DNA of 64,000 bases, from the NCBI RefSeq assembly GCF_035998295.1, contig NZ_DASYHS010000224.1, positions 24,799 to 88,798 of the forward strand, in the 5' to 3' direction. The translations under genes were made by a program, and so were the position numbers. Positions 1 through 7,936 of the stretch are shown in pieces. The notes beneath the pieces were generated by a model. The model had not been told where the DNA came from and ran no database searches. It worked only from the letters and a program-made list of their open reading frames with translations. This DNA comes from DASYHS01 sp035998295. Its GTDB lineage: Bacteria; Pseudomonadota; Alphaproteobacteria; Azospirillales; Azospirillaceae. How positions within the stretch are numbered: the first letter of the stretch is position 1; every line of letters starts with the position of its first letter.

Positions 1-7
1 TAAATCT

Positions 8-646
8 ATGGTGAGTACAACAGTTTCCGTTCTAAAGCACGCGGGGATAGACGTCCAAGTCGATAGAACGTGGCGCAGATTTTACATGCCGGGACAGCAG
101 AGATATTCACCAACAACCCATAGGGTCGGTTCAGACCCCGCTAGTACAGCCGCATTGCTTGCGGTGGCAAGCATGGTCGACTCTGATGTACTTTTAACAG
201 GTTTCAGCGAAGAAGAGCTTGGCGATGGCGCGGTACTCAACCACCTGCGCGAGATCGGCGTCTCGATTGAAACCCTCAATGAGAGCATTCGGGTTCGAGG
301 AGGTGGAACCTTCCGCGCGCGGGATTTCGATGGCTCGAAGGCACCCGACGCCGTGTTGGCACTCGCATCTCTCGCCGCTTTCGCTGATGGCACCAGCCGA
401 TTCTACAACATTGAACATGTCCGCTACAAGGAGTGCGATAGAATAAGCGACTTCCGTTCCGAACTCATGAAGGCTGGTATAAAAACCAACGAGACGCGTG
501 ATTCGCTAATTATTCATGGATCGCCCCATGGCGTCCCGGGAGGTTCTTCAATTGATAGCCATTTTGACCACGGAGTTATTATGGCAATGTCCGCGATTGC
601 TCTAAGTGCCTGTTTGGAAATGAAGATCATCTCCTTCAGGTTGTGA
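8..646 (+). pseudogene. EPSP synthase (AroA)-like, C-terminal half, truncated by an insertion sequence
   Basis: The product resembles the second half of 5-enolpyruvylshikimate-3-phosphate synthase, the shikimate enzyme that joins PEP to shikimate-3-phosphate. Family landmarks are visible: a GSDPAST block matching the D/ASSA segment, a PDAVLALA block, and R-Y-K-E-C-D-R-I matching the conserved VKESDRI helix. The reading frame is open to the left window edge, so the first half may lie outside. About the last 13 residues are encoded by the IS that starts at 606, so the native C terminus, including the final strands of the domain, is lost. Base composition is visibly lower in GC than the rest of the window, which suggests a foreign origin. 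The remnant is probably non-functional. Confidence 0.75.
606..623 (+). repeat. IS terminal inverted repeat, left
   Basis: The sequence GTGCCTGTTTGGAAATGA matches the reverse complement of 1497-1514 at 16 of 18 positions. Confidence 0.8.
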
Positions 647-1457
647 TTCGCCTGAGCAACAAGCTGCTCATGGCGACGTAGATCATGCCTTCGGAGACAT
701 CGAGGCGGGCCTCGTAGTCGCGCACGAGACGGCGCCAGCGGACCATCCAGCCGAAACTGCGCTCGACCACCCAACGGCGAGGCAGCACCTTGAAGCCTTT
801 CTGATCGGTCAGGCGCCGGATCACCGCCACGGTGAAATCGAGGAAGGCGGCCTTGTCCAGCAGTCGCCCGCGATCATAGGCGGCGTCGCCGAACAGGTGC
901 TTGAGCCAGGGCCAGCGCTTGTGCAGGGCATCGAGGATCAGTTGGGCGCCGGCCGAATCCGAAAGATCGGCCGCGGTCAGGCGGACCATCAGCAGGCGGC
1001 CGTCGGTGTCGACGGCGATGTGGCGTTTGCGGCCGGTCACTTTCTTGGCGGCATCGAAGCCGCGCGGCGGCGCGCCTGGGGCCTTGACCGACTGGCTGTC
1101 GAGGATCGCCGCACTCGGGCTTGCCGCCCGGCCGTCCAGCTCCCGGTCGAGCATGAGCGCGAGATCATGGATGGTGCGGAACAACAGACGGCGTACCAGG
1201 CGCCGGAACCACCAATAGACGGTCTGCCAAGGCGGAAAGTCCTTGGGCAACATGCGCCAGCCACAGCCCGTGCGCGCCAGATAGCGGATCGCGTTGAGCA
1301 CCTCGCGCAGGTCGACGCGTCGCCGCCGCCCCCGCTTTGCCGGACGGGGCATCAACGGCCCGATCACGATCCATTCCGTGTCCGTCAGGTCCGTCGGATA
1401 CCGACGGGAGCGTTGCTCCTGGCGGGCCTGCCGAACTCGATGCGCCTTCGTCCACAT
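636..1457 (-). CDS. IS5-family DDE transposase
   Basis: This 273-residue single-frame transposase cuts and inserts the surrounding element. The N-terminal part (residues about 20-90) carries the DUF4096-type block of this family with LTDTEW and a GCGWRMLP motif. The DDE catalytic triad is intact: D120 (ILDSQ), D191 (GDAAYD) and E232 (VERSFGW). The length is normal for single-ORF IS5 elements and no frameshift is seen, so it could be active. A GGGAGG ribosome site sits 7 bases before the ATG at 1457. The stop codon lies 30 bp from the element end. Confidence 0.9.
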   Translation of the reverse strand: MWTKAHRVRQARQEQRSRRYPTDLTDTEWIVIGPLMPRPAKRGRRRRVDLREVLNAIRYLARTGCGWRMLPKDFPPWQTVYWWFRRLVRRLLFRTIHDLALMLDRELDGRAASPSAAILDSQSVKAPGAPPRGFDAAKKVTGRKRHIAVDTDGRLLMVRLTAADLSDSAGAQLILDALHKRWPWLKHLFGDAAYDRGRLLDKAAFLDFTVAVIRRLTDQKGFKVLPRRWVVERSFGWMVRWRRLVRDYEARLDVSEGMIYVAMSSLLLRRITT

Positions 1458-1496
1458 CGCCTGCCTCCCTCATACACACGGAAAACAGGCAAAACC

Positions 1497-1514
1497 TCAT
1501 TTTCAAACGGGCAC
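1497..1514 (-). repeat. IS terminal inverted repeat, right
   Basis: Read on the minus strand this begins GTGCCCGTTTGAAAATGA and pairs with the left repeat, with two mismatches. The outermost three bases beyond it (1515-1517) act as the stop codon of the neighbouring minus-strand gene. Confidence 0.8.
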
Positions 1515-2045
1515 TTAGCGGCGCAAACGGACGTGACCGCCCGGCGCGACGGCAAGATAGCCGACGAGGTCCAGGCCTCGAGCCGCCATCGCGTCGGCGA
1601 GAGCGAGGTACAGGTCCCCATCACCCGGGACGGGAACTTCGGCATCCGCAAACGTGCGGATCGCCAACGTCGCAGCCGATCCGGCGAATGCGGCGGAACA
1701 GGCAAGGTGGTCGGCCAATCGCGTCGGCGGTTCGTCGATGCGAAGAGACAGCATCTCCTCGCGCAGCAGGCGACCGGCCGGATCGACGCACAGCAGGGTC
1801 AACCGGTTCCTCCCATCGCCTGCCCGACGCAGCAGCAGCGGCAGCGCCCGAAGGGGCTCGGCCTCCTCGATGGATAGCCCGGCAACCGCCCAGGGCTCGG
1901 GATGGCTCATTCCGTATGGAGCCAGCCGCCGCGCCGCAGCGAGGGCACGGGCCGGCGGCACGGTCAGCCTGAGGAGCGCCTCGGCGAGAACGAAACCGGT
2001 CGGGAAAGCGACGAGACGCGATACGGACGGCTGCACGCGAAGCAT
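1515..2045 (-). CDS. RadC/JAB-domain-like protein lacking metal ligands, 3' end set by the IS
   Basis: A 176-residue product whose layout follows RadC-type JAB/MPN domains: a strand like RLTLLCVDPAGRLL, a middle block PTRLADHL, and an end like GYLAVAPGGHVRL, which corresponds to the family's DHLIVG-GG strand. The usual metal-binding HxHPSG segment is replaced by RTFADAE, so zinc-dependent peptidase activity is not expected. The stop codon is made by the base triplet next to the IS repeat, so a few native C-terminal residues are probably missing. A TTG start at 2069 is possible; ATG 2045 is used here because no clear ribosome site decides it. It is the last gene of the leftward acyl cluster, 72 bp after the PPTase gene. 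The RadC assignment is from pattern only. Confidence 0.5.
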   Translation of the reverse strand: MLRVQPSVSRLVAFPTGFVLAEALLRLTVPPARALAAARRLAPYGMSHPEPWAVAGLSIEEAEPLRALPLLLRRAGDGRNRLTLLCVDPAGRLLREEMLSLRIDEPPTRLADHLACSAAFAGSAATLAIRTFADAEVPVPGDGDLYLALADAMAARGLDLVGYLAVAPGGHVRLRR

Positions 2046-2117
2046 ACCATCGGATGGACCGACGCCCAACCTACCCCGACGAAGCTGGCCCGTCCAATGT
2101 AATGCGTGCCGAACGGC

Positions 2118-2867
2118 CTACACGGCGAGTGGATCGGCATGCCAAAGACGCAGTCGGGCGCCGCGTCCTTCGGTGGCGAGCGCCGCGCGATATCCCGACC
2201 CGACCTCCAGGTCCGAAACCTGCCAGCGCAACGCCGCATCCTGCGACCCTTCGACCGAGTGCAACGCATCGACCGAGCCGGCCTCCAAGCCGACTTCGAA
2301 GTCACGCAACGGGAACGACAGTCCCGTCCCCGTGACCTTCAGCCAAGCCTCCTTGCGCGACCAACAAGCGAAGAAAGCATCGAGTCGCCGCTCCTGCGGC
2401 AGCGCCTCCAGCGTGGCGACTTCTCCCGGTGCGAAGAATCCACGTGCCAGGCCCAGCGGGTCGATGCGCGCTTCGACGCGCTCCACGTCGATGCCGACCC
2501 GCCGCCGCAAGGCGAAAGCCATCAGCACGAGCTCGCCGGAATGGGACAGGTTGAACTCCAACGGCCCCTCGACCTCGGGCTTGCCATGGCCGCCGGTGCC
2601 GATACGAACCGCCGCCGCCGGGACCGCCAGGTAGCGGCCGAGCAGGTGCCGCAGCACGCCGCGCGCGAGCACAAAGCTGTTGCGGTCCTTCTCGAAGTGG
2701 AATGCGGCGGCGCGCTGACGCTCGTCGGCATCCAGGTGGACGGCAAGCGCCCCGAGGCTGTGACGCCATGCCGGCATCGCGACCCGCCAAACGTCGACCA
2801 CCCCCTCGTCCAGCGGCGCCACGCCGCGTGCGGGGACCCAATGATGCGGGAGGATGTCGCTCACCAT
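2118..2867 (-). CDS. 4'-phosphopantetheinyl transferase, Sfp type
   Basis: Transfers the phosphopantetheine arm from CoA to a serine on carrier proteins. In the 249 residues the Sfp signatures are clear: a phosphate-binding NLSHSGE block (106-112), V-G-I-D-V-E-R with Mg-binding D127, and WSRKEAWLK at 169-177 holding the catalytic Glu and Lys. Length is typical of the Sfp/EntD group. GGAG lies 7 bases ahead of ATG 2867. It sits 57 bp after an alpha/beta hydrolase gene on the same strand and two genes from a free-standing ACP, which is its most likely substrate. No PKS or NRPS gene is visible in the window. Confidence 0.9.
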   Translation of the reverse strand: MVSDILPHHWVPARGVAPLDEGVVDVWRVAMPAWRHSLGALAVHLDADERQRAAAFHFEKDRNSFVLARGVLRHLLGRYLAVPAAAVRIGTGGHGKPEVEGPLEFNLSHSGELVLMAFALRRRVGIDVERVEARIDPLGLARGFFAPGEVATLEALPQERRLDAFFACWSRKEAWLKVTGTGLSFPLRDFEVGLEAGSVDALHSVEGSQDAALRWQVSDLEVGSGYRAALATEGRGARLRLWHADPLAV

Positions 2868-2924
2868 GTCACGCTCCGGGTTCCGGGCCCCGGCCCGGGC
2901 CGCGGCAAGCCCGCAATACGCCGC

Positions 2925-3893
2925 TCACGCCCCGCCGATCAACCCTTCCGGAACGGCGCCTCCGGCGACCGGCCGCGCCGCCTCGGCGACCCGGGCGAGG
3001 AAATCGCGGGTCAGCCGGGCCGTCTCCCGCGGGCGCTCCGCCATCGGCAGGTGGCCACAGCGCTTCAGCACGACCGCCTTCGCATCGGGCATCAGCCGCT
3101 CGTAGATCCCGGCCTGCCCGCAATCCAGGAGCCGGTCGGTATCTCCCCAGATCACCAAGGTCGGCATGGCCAATCCCGGCAACGAAGGCTCGATCAGCGC
3201 GTTGCCCCGCTCCCGGTCCTGGATATCCCGGAAGACCTTCTCCGAGAACGGCCTCTCGGCGACGGCCCTTGCGGCGAAGTAACGGTAGACCGGCCCGACC
3301 AGCAGCGGCGGCCGCACGAAGATCCAGCGCATCATCGTGTCGAAGTCCTCGGGCGAATGGACCTCCAGAGGATGCTGGCCATGCCGCATCCCGGCACGAT
3401 CGTAGGGCGGCCCGGCTCCGGCCGTCCCCGCCGGAGCGTGGAGGATCAGCGTGGCGACCCGTTCGGGATGACGCACCGCGAAGCGGGTGGCGACGTGGCC
3501 GCCCATCGAGTTCCCGGCGACATGAGCACGTTGGATGCCGAGCGCGTCCAGAAATGCCGCCAGCCAGTCGGCCTGGTTGTCGATCGAGTGGGTCAGGGCG
3601 GGGTTGCGGCTGCTATCCCCGAAGCCCGGCAGGTCCGGGATCACGGTACGGTAGCGGCGCGTCAGGTGCCGGGCGTAGCGAACCCAGTTCAGCTTGTCGC
3701 CCCCGAGCCCATGCAGCATGACGATCGGCAAGGCGTCCGTGGCCCGGGACGAGAAAGACCTCCGGTCGAGATAGGCGATCCGATGCCCACCCACGTCGAT
3801 GCGGCGCCGGACCAGCCGCGACAGCGCCAGTTCCAGCAGGAGCCCCCATTCCACGACCCGCGGCGTCGAAGCCCCGATCGGAGACCCATCCAT
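2925..3893 (-). CDS. alpha/beta-hydrolase with a complete Ser-Asp-His triad
   Basis: A 322-residue serine hydrolase resembling bacterial monoacylglycerol lipases and esterases. The oxyanion-hole block HGLGGDK follows strand 3. The nucleophile elbow is GNSMGG with S129, the acid is in WGDTDR (D251 or D253), and the base is H281 in the CGHLPM motif. The region of about residues 155-235 forms a helical cap. No signal peptide is evident, so it should act in the cytoplasm. It follows the Cys-type hydrolase by 11 bp and precedes the PPTase gene. By context it could release or edit acyl chains held on the ACP; the substrate is unknown. Confidence 0.8.
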   Translation of the reverse strand: MDGSPIGASTPRVVEWGLLLELALSRLVRRRIDVGGHRIAYLDRRSFSSRATDALPIVMLHGLGGDKLNWVRYARHLTRRYRTVIPDLPGFGDSSRNPALTHSIDNQADWLAAFLDALGIQRAHVAGNSMGGHVATRFAVRHPERVATLILHAPAGTAGAGPPYDRAGMRHGQHPLEVHSPEDFDTMMRWIFVRPPLLVGPVYRYFAARAVAERPFSEKVFRDIQDRERGNALIEPSLPGLAMPTLVIWGDTDRLLDCGQAGIYERLMPDAKAVVLKRCGHLPMAERPRETARLTRDFLARVAEAARPVAGGAVPEGLIGGA

Positions 3894-3904
3894 TCCGGCG
3901 CGCC

Positions 3905-4798
3905 TCAGGCGGTGCCCTGGATGGGCGTCGCGGCGACGTCGCCGGCCCCTGTCCGGGCAAGGAAGCCGGCGACCAGTTCGGACAAGGCGTCGGGTGCCTC
4001 GATCATGCAGAAATGGTTGAATTCGGGCACGGCGACGTACTCGGCACCGCGGATGCGGGCGGCGGCGGCCGGCGACAGTTCCGGGTCCACGATCGCGTCG
4101 GCCCCGGCCCCGATGACGAAGGTCGGCACCGTCACCCGGTCGAGATAAGGTGTCGCATCGACCTCGTAGTAGTTCACCACGAGATCGGCATAGGTAAGGA
4201 CCGCGCCCTTGGAGGCGAAAGGAGCCACCACGAGGTCCCGGTACTCCTTCGAGATCAGGGCGAGGTTCTCGGCCACCATGGGCAGGGCCGACGCCTTGCC
4301 GGTCATCATGGTCACGACGATCGGCGCCATGAAATTCCGCTTCTTCACCATCTGCCCGAGCTTATGCAGGTTGGTGGCGAAACGGCTGTTCATGGGGCCG
4401 TACCCCGCCAGCGGCCAGAAGTTGCCGCCGACGAAGGACAGCGACTGCACCCGCTGCCCCAGCTTCACGCAGGCATCGAGGCCGACTTTGGTGCCGCTGC
4501 AATAGGCCAGTACATGCATCCGCCGCGCCCCGGCGTGGTCGAGGATCTCGACCATGTCGTCGGCGTGGTCGGCTATCGTGAACTTCAGATCGTACTCGCT
4601 GGGGGTGAAGCCGCGCATGTTCCACAGGATCACGCGGTAGTCCCGCGCCAGCCGGTCGACGACCCGGTCCCACAACTTCGACGACACGCCGTAGGCATTG
4701 ACGATCGCGAGGTCGGGCCCGGACCCGGCCTCGACGTAGGACAGCGGCCTGCCGCGCCGGCAGTCGAATGTGTGGATGCGCCGCTCCGCGCCACTCAT
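3905..4798 (-). CDS. alpha/beta-hydrolase with Cys at the nucleophile elbow
   Basis: The 297-residue product has the alpha/beta-hydrolase core (WNMRGFTPS, a late GAGADAIVD acid turn, and FNHFCMIE carrying the His). The nucleophile elbow reads A-Y-C-S-G instead of G-x-S-x-G, placing C100 where serine normally stands. S101 follows and could be an alternative. Cys nucleophiles are known in dienelactone hydrolase and some thioesterase-type domains, so acyl-transfer chemistry is possible. The gene overlaps the ACP stop codon by 4 bp (ATGA at 4795-4798), indicating translational coupling and a related job, perhaps acyl-ACP release or transfer. No export signal is seen. Confidence 0.75.
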   Translation of the reverse strand: MSGAERRIHTFDCRRGRPLSYVEAGSGPDLAIVNAYGVSSKLWDRVVDRLARDYRVILWNMRGFTPSEYDLKFTIADHADDMVEILDHAGARRMHVLAYCSGTKVGLDACVKLGQRVQSLSFVGGNFWPLAGYGPMNSRFATNLHKLGQMVKKRNFMAPIVVTMMTGKASALPMVAENLALISKEYRDLVVAPFASKGAVLTYADLVVNYYEVDATPYLDRVTVPTFVIGAGADAIVDPELSPAAAARIRGAEYVAVPEFNHFCMIEAPDALSELVAGFLARTGAGDVAATPIQGTA

Positions 4799-5073
4799 TC
4801 GACCGTCTCCCTGGCAATCGCGCCGGATGCCATCAACCGCTGCACGAGCGTCTCCATCGTGTCGACCGACTGGAAATTGTCGGCGACCAGCTCCTCCGGC
4901 GGGAAGGTGAAGGCGAACGCAGTCTCCAGCTCGGTCATGACGCTGAAGATGCCGAGCGAGTCGATGATCCCGTCGGCCAGGATCGGCGTGTCGTCCCGGA
5001 ACTGGACGTCCGGACCGTGAGACGAGCTTTCCCGGACGGCCTTGCGCAACAGTTCGCGAATCTTCTCCGACAT
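4795..5073 (-). CDS. free-standing acyl carrier protein
   Basis: A 92-residue carrier protein. The phosphopantetheine attachment motif is D-S-L within GIIDSLGIF, with S39 as the modified residue. It is followed by the acidic helix II expected of ACPs (TELETAF). The longer open frame upstream is rejected because ATG 5073 has a strong AGAGGA site and the preceding residues are Arg-rich and unlike any ACP. It lies between the desaturase gene and the Cys-type hydrolase gene and shares a 4-bp overlap with the latter. A dedicated PPTase is encoded two genes downstream. It differs from the housekeeping FabD/G/AcpP setting, as no fab genes are nearby. Confidence 0.88.
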   Translation of the reverse strand: MSEKIRELLRKAVRESSSHGPDVQFRDDTPILADGIIDSLGIFSVMTELETAFAFTFPPEELVADNFQSVDTMETLVQRLMASGAIARETVE

Positions 5074-5150
5074 GTCCTCTTTTCCTCGATCTCGTGGAAG
5101 GATACCGAACCGGAGGAGCCTGCGCCGTCCGGAGCTCGGATAACGGAAGC

Positions 5151-6077
5151 TCAGGCGGCGCTCGCGGCCGGGCTGGCGGCGGGCGACTTCGGCTTCTCGC
5201 CGGCCCACTGCCTACCTATGCGCGGGTCTCCGAGTTCCTTCAGCATGTGCGGGAACGCCTTGAGATAGGTGCTGAAGAAAAGCGGACGGAGATCTGCCCG
5301 TGCCTGGTAGATCGCCATCGTCTCCTCCGGCAGGTCCACCCACTTGATCGTCGCTTTCTTGTGATGAGGCGCGTGGTAGTTCTCGTTCATCATGACCAGG
5401 CAATAGAACCGTTCCAGCGGGTTGCTGGGGATGATCGTCCGGGTCAGGCTGAGCGGGTCATCGCCGTACAGGCCGACATGCTCCGTCAGCCGCCGCCAGG
5501 ATTGCATGTTGGCGGCCAACGTCATCGGGATCGCGTAGGCGATCGCGAATTCGACCCACCATCCGTTGGCCGCGACGACGAGGAGCGCCGCCGACAGTGC
5601 CACGATCATCAGGGCGAGGTCGCGCCAGCACCTCGCACGGGCGCGAGGGGCCATCTGGCCCTTCATCAGCGCCCGGCTGAACATCACGAAGTAGTAGAGC
5701 GGCGCCACGGTCAACTCGGTGACGGCCGCGAGCACGCGGTGCCAGCGCTTGGAGTTCATGTTGACGTAGGGCCAGAACTCCAGGTCCCGCTCGGTGCCGA
5801 TCATGCCGTGATGAGAGGTATGGACGACCCGGTACAGGTTCATCGGCGTGAGCGTCAGCGTCCCCGAAAGGACGCCCGCGAGGTTGTTCCAGCGCCGGTT
5901 CGGCGACAGAAGGAAATGCACCGCCTCGTGAAGCGTCAAGAACGTCGAGTTCGCGCAGACGCCGGCGCCCAGGACGCAAACGATCGTGAGGTACCACAAA
6001 CCTGCGTTCCAGGTCTCGATGGCGGCGTAGCCGAACAACGTCCAGCCGACGAGCGTGAAAAGAGGCATCAGCTTCAT
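5151..6077 (-). CDS. membrane fatty-acyl desaturase (di-iron)
   Basis: A 308-residue integral membrane protein of the fatty acid desaturase superfamily, which uses a di-iron centre and O2 to introduce double (or rarely triple) bonds. The three histidine boxes are HEAVH (50-54), HTSHH (86-90) and HAPHH (235-239). Hydrophobic spans occur near residues 5-40, 120-132 and 155-190. The C terminus ends in an Ala/Pro/Lys-rich tail. It is flanked by an AMP-forming ligase gene 31 bp upstream and the ACP gene 77 bp downstream, which points to an ACP-bound acyl substrate, as in JamB-type enzymes. Whether it makes an alkene or alkyne cannot be read from the sequence. Confidence 0.85.
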   Translation of the reverse strand: MKLMPLFTLVGWTLFGYAAIETWNAGLWYLTIVCVLGAGVCANSTFLTLHEAVHFLLSPNRRWNNLAGVLSGTLTLTPMNLYRVVHTSHHGMIGTERDLEFWPYVNMNSKRWHRVLAAVTELTVAPLYYFVMFSRALMKGQMAPRARARCWRDLALMIVALSAALLVVAANGWWVEFAIAYAIPMTLAANMQSWRRLTEHVGLYGDDPLSLTRTIIPSNPLERFYCLVMMNENYHAPHHKKATIKWVDLPEETMAIYQARADLRPLFFSTYLKAFPHMLKELGDPRIGRQWAGEKPKSPAASPAASAA

Positions 6078-6108
6078 CTTTCCGGCCTCCTGTGCCGAAG
6101 GTCAGGGC

Positions 6109-7704
6109 TCAAGTCCGAGGAGCGGGGGATCGGCCGGGAGCGGGCGCGAGCTTCGCGTGCACCGCGTCCCGGATCGTCGCCCGCAGCAGCTTGCCGTTGG
6201 CCGCGCGCGGAATCGCGTCGAGGCCGAGTTCCTCGACCGACACGCGGCGCTTGGGGATCTTGAACGTGCTGAGGTGCTGAACCAGGATGTCGGACCAGCT
6301 CGCGGGGTTGGGCTTCTGCCCCTCCTGCGCCTTGTAGACCATCACCAGCTCGGCCCCGAGAATCTTGTCGGGGATGGAGGTGACGACGACATCCTCGACA
6401 CCGGACAGCAACGTGCTCAGGTTCTCGATCTCGCTGGGATAGACGTTCTCGCCGCCGACATGGATCATCGAGTCCAGGCGGTCCACGATGAAGACATGGC
6501 CCTCCTCGTCGACGTAGCCCAGGTCGCCGGTGTGCAGCCAGCCGTCCCTGAGCTTGTCCGCGGTGACCTCCGGCAGGTTGATGTAGTGCGAGAACAGGTG
6601 CTGGCCGGCGATCAGGATTTCGCCCTCCTGCCCCGGCGGCATGTCCTTGCCGTCCATCACGATGCGGATGCGACAGCCGGGCAGCGGCTTGCCCGCGGAG
6701 CCGCGGCTCGCCGGCGACCGGCCCGGCCGTTCGGTGGTGGAGATGGAGGTCGTCTCGGTCAGGCCGAAACACTGATAGACGGGAACGCCGAACTTGTCTT
6801 CGAAGCCGTCGGCAAGGTCGAGCTTGAGCTTCGAGCCGCCCGACAGGATGCCCTTCATCGTGCCCTTCTTGGGCATTTCGGGACGCTGCACGAGCAGGGC
6901 CAGAAAGGCGTTCATCACCAGCGACCACTGCAGCTCGTACTGGTCGACGATGTTCCAGAACCGCAGCATCGCGAAGTCGCTGCGCACCGATACGTGGCGG
7001 CCGCCGCACCACAGCGCCGTCAACGTCGTGAAGAGCTGGCCGGAGTTGTGGAACAGCGGACAAGCCGTCAAAAAGCGCGACGCCCGCTCGAAATTGAAGA
7101 TGGCGGCCATGCCGTGCGCATTGCGCAGCAGGTTGCCATGCGTCAGCACCGCCCCCTTGGGCAAACCGGTCGATCCCGACGTGAACACCACCTCGGCCGC
7201 CCTGTCCATGTTCTCCGCGCCGAAATCGGGCACGGCCCCTTCGCGCCCGGGACGCGCCAGGATCTCCTTTATGAAGGCGACCTCGTCGGCGACGGGCAAA
7301 AGTTTGCCGGTGTTCTCGATCTTGCCGATCCGGGGGGCGAACTCGGCATGCGGGATCGTGATCGCCGGCTTGGTCTGGCGCAGGATGTGCGCAACCTCCG
7401 TCTCACCCATCTTCGGGTTCAACGGCACGTAGACCCGGTTGGCCGCGATCGTGGCGACGAACAACAGGCACGCCAGCGAGGAGTTGTGGAAAACGCTCGC
7501 CACCCCCTCCCCGACGCCGGCTCCCTGCTCGTCCAGGAAGTCCGCGTATTTGCACGTGAACTCGTGAAGGTCGTCGAAGGTGAGTTCGTCGAGCCCGCGT
7601 TCGGTGGGGATCACGTAAGTGTCCTTCCCGTACAGGTCGCTCGCACGTTTCACCAGCGCATACATGCTGGTGATCTCGGTCGGGTAGGCGTCTGTTTCCT
7701 TCAT
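6109..7704 (-). CDS. AMP-forming fatty acyl ligase (acyl-CoA or acyl-ACP synthetase)
   Basis: A 531-residue ANL-superfamily enzyme that activates a carboxylic acid as acyl-AMP. The P-loop FTSGSTGLPKG is near residue 172, the A5 motif GLTETTS near 311, the hinge block DRLDSMIHVGGENVYP near 415, and the A10 lysine in ANGKLLR near 503. The start at 7704 is set by an AGGAGGAAGG site; the open frame continues far upstream without coding character. It heads the ligase-desaturase-ACP run and so probably supplies the acyl chain for loading. The sequence alone does not separate a CoA ligase from an ACP ligase. A 325-bp regulatory gap precedes it. Confidence 0.85.
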   Translation of the reverse strand: MKETDAYPTEITSMYALVKRASDLYGKDTYVIPTERGLDELTFDDLHEFTCKYADFLDEQGAGVGEGVASVFHNSSLACLLFVATIAANRVYVPLNPKMGETEVAHILRQTKPAITIPHAEFAPRIGKIENTGKLLPVADEVAFIKEILARPGREGAVPDFGAENMDRAAEVVFTSGSTGLPKGAVLTHGNLLRNAHGMAAIFNFERASRFLTACPLFHNSGQLFTTLTALWCGGRHVSVRSDFAMLRFWNIVDQYELQWSLVMNAFLALLVQRPEMPKKGTMKGILSGGSKLKLDLADGFEDKFGVPVYQCFGLTETTSISTTERPGRSPASRGSAGKPLPGCRIRIVMDGKDMPPGQEGEILIAGQHLFSHYINLPEVTADKLRDGWLHTGDLGYVDEEGHVFIVDRLDSMIHVGGENVYPSEIENLSTLLSGVEDVVVTSIPDKILGAELVMVYKAQEGQKPNPASWSDILVQHLSTFKIPKRRVSVEELGLDAIPRAANGKLLRATIRDAVHAKLAPAPGRSPAPRT

Positions 7705-7891
7705 CCAACCTTCCTCCTGTATGGGAAGCCCGCGCCCCCGGCCGCCGAACTCCCCGGGCCATGGCCCCACAGGGCCCCGACGCGCCGCCAGCGTTCGCAA
7801 GCGCCAGGCCGGCGCAGCATATTCTGACCGCAAAAAGCACAAAAATAACCTTATGACGTTGATGGATAGACATGCAAACGGTAACTGCCGA

Positions 7892-7905
7892 TTCATCATG
7901 ATGAA
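7892..7905. promoter_or_regulatory. perfect 14-bp palindrome, candidate operator
   Basis: TTCATCATGATGAA is fully self-complementary. It is framed by AACGG on the left (about 7877) and CCGTT on the right (7906-7910), which extends the dyad. The position, about 190 bp ahead of the ligase start, fits a dimeric regulator site. Confidence 0.45.
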
Positions 7906-7936
7906 CCGTTCATGCGCATACGTATCAATGGAATTT

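Larger units (their letters stand above)
606..1514 (-). mobile_element. IS5-family insertion sequence, about 909 bp
   Basis: A single transposase gene fills the element and is bounded by imperfect terminal inverted repeats beginning GTGCC(T/C)GTTTG(G/A)AAATGA. The flanks read CTAA on the left (602-605) and TTAG on the right (1515-1518). These are inverted with respect to each other rather than a direct duplication. They fit TNA or YTAR target preferences of IS5-type elements but do not pair as one target site. Both neighbouring genes are cut at the element ends. Confidence 0.85.

Noticed and set aside
897..1877. Long plus-strand frame across the IS
   Set aside because: It is antisense to the transposase and crosses the element border.
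2106..4148. 680-codon open frame on the plus strand
   Set aside because: It runs antisense to the PPTase and hydrolase genes, is Arg/Gln/Pro-rich and matches no family; it is a GC-driven shadow frame.
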